From: Rhizobium tibeticum
GTDB taxonomy: Bacteria > Pseudomonadota > Alphaproteobacteria > Rhizobiales > Rhizobiaceae
Assembly: GCF_900110205.1 (NCBI RefSeq)
Contig: NZ_FOCV01000002.1
Location: forward strand, 248,001-312,000
Length of the DNA stretch: 64,000 nt
Reading direction: 5' to 3'
Shown here: positions 63,896 to 64,000 of the stretch, piece by piece
How the letters are laid out: every line of letters begins with the position of its first letter
Position numbering within the stretch: position 1 is the first letter of the stretch
Notes under the pieces: model-generated
Databases searched by the model: none
Seen by the model: only the letters and a program-made list of their open reading frames with translations
Told to the model about the DNA's origin: nothing
Program-made: the position numbers and the translations under genes

Positions 63896-64000
63896 ATGTT
63901 CTCTGTGGTCACCTGCATTCGCGACAACCATGACTGGCGCCTGATCATTGCCGCGGTCATCGTTTGCCTCATCGGCAACCTTGCCTCGATGCTGCTTCTG
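63896..64000 (+). CDS. MHYT-domain signalling protein, N-terminal fragment (window edge)
   Basis: Only 35 residues are in the window: MFSVVTCIRDNHDWRLIIA, then AVIVCLIGNLASMLLL. The pattern (Cys, His-Asp, then a hydrophobic helix) matches the first membrane segment of an MHYT domain, usually at the N-terminus of diguanylate cyclase/phosphodiesterase proteins. GAGGTGAG precedes the ATG. The rest, including any GGDEF/EAL domains, is outside. Confidence 0.6.
   Translation, partial: MFSVVTCIRDNHDWRLIIAAVIVCLIGNLASMLLL

Overview
The window is a gene-dense, GC-rich alphaproteobacterial chromosome segment, most probably from the Rhizobiaceae (Rhizobium/Ensifer/Agrobacterium group). Supporting this are an Irr-type iron control element in front of an mbfA-like ferritin/VIT1 exporter, CtrA-type boxes (TTAA-N7-TTAA), an alphaproteobacterial RpoH-type promoter on dnaK, a bacterial transglutaminase-like cysteine peptidase, the GCG_CRPN small-protein family, and rhizobial-looking ribosomal and IF3 proteins. 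No rRNA, tRNA, CRISPR array, insertion sequence or plasmid-type replication gene was seen, so this looks like core chromosome with a few decay scars.

Layout. 1-9.9 kb: end of pyrF, a DUF1330 protein, an NDUFA9-like oxidoreductase, a tiny secreted protein, uppP, a GST, queG and an SDR in tandem, an MFS transporter, an RlpA-like protein and an RsmB-type RNA methyltransferase. 10-15.1 kb: a four-gene periplasmic imelysin / di-heme oxidoreductase / imelysin / DUF1513 cluster, probably for iron handling. 15.2-20.3 kb: TspO, a dienelactone-hydrolase-like protein, a GH25 lipoprotein, a thioesterase plus nucleosidase pair, and guaA. 20.4-22.7 kb: a decay zone where a 5'-truncated F420-reductase-like gene abuts a 5'-truncated hipA. 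22.7-28.7 kb: a deacylase, YffB and YbaK run; a MarR/GST divergent pair; an M29 aminopeptidase; an EamA/MarR divergent pair. Both MarR pairs have visible palindromic operators. 28.7-31.6 kb: a frameshifted exonuclease/endonuclease/phosphatase pseudogene, xseA, and a remnant resembling a phage or GTA spike-base protein.

31.6-36.4 kb: a GtrA/GtrB/GtrC-like surface glycosylation module (GT-C membrane glycosyltransferase, GT2 with two C-terminal membrane segments, SAM methyltransferase, SMR-like small transporter, GtrA-like protein). 36.4-42.7 kb: sugar and aldo-keto oxidoreductases, GNAT, an M15-like protein, a YciE-like ferritin gene broken by two compensating deletions, and a LysR/AKR pair. 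42.8-48.2 kb: the infC-rpmI-rplT and pheS-pheT translation cluster on the minus strand, with infC probably starting at AUU. 48.4-54.0 kb: alpha/beta hydrolase, CtrA-linked peptidase, mbfA under an iron box, an XRE regulator, and a class III cyclase with TolB-like and TPR regions. 54.2-60 kb: dnaKJ and a class A penicillin-binding protein. 60-64 kb: small secreted proteins, a CtrA-box-plus-terminator unit without an obvious gene, an M20 dipeptidase, and the start of an MHYT-domain protein.

The most unusual items are the Gtr-like module with its added methyltransferase and second small transporter, the two-gene truncation scar at about 20.95 kb, the orphan CtrA-box transcription unit at 62.15-62.27 kb, the imelysin/di-heme cluster whose second imelysin lacks the GxHxxE motif, and several partly decayed genes.
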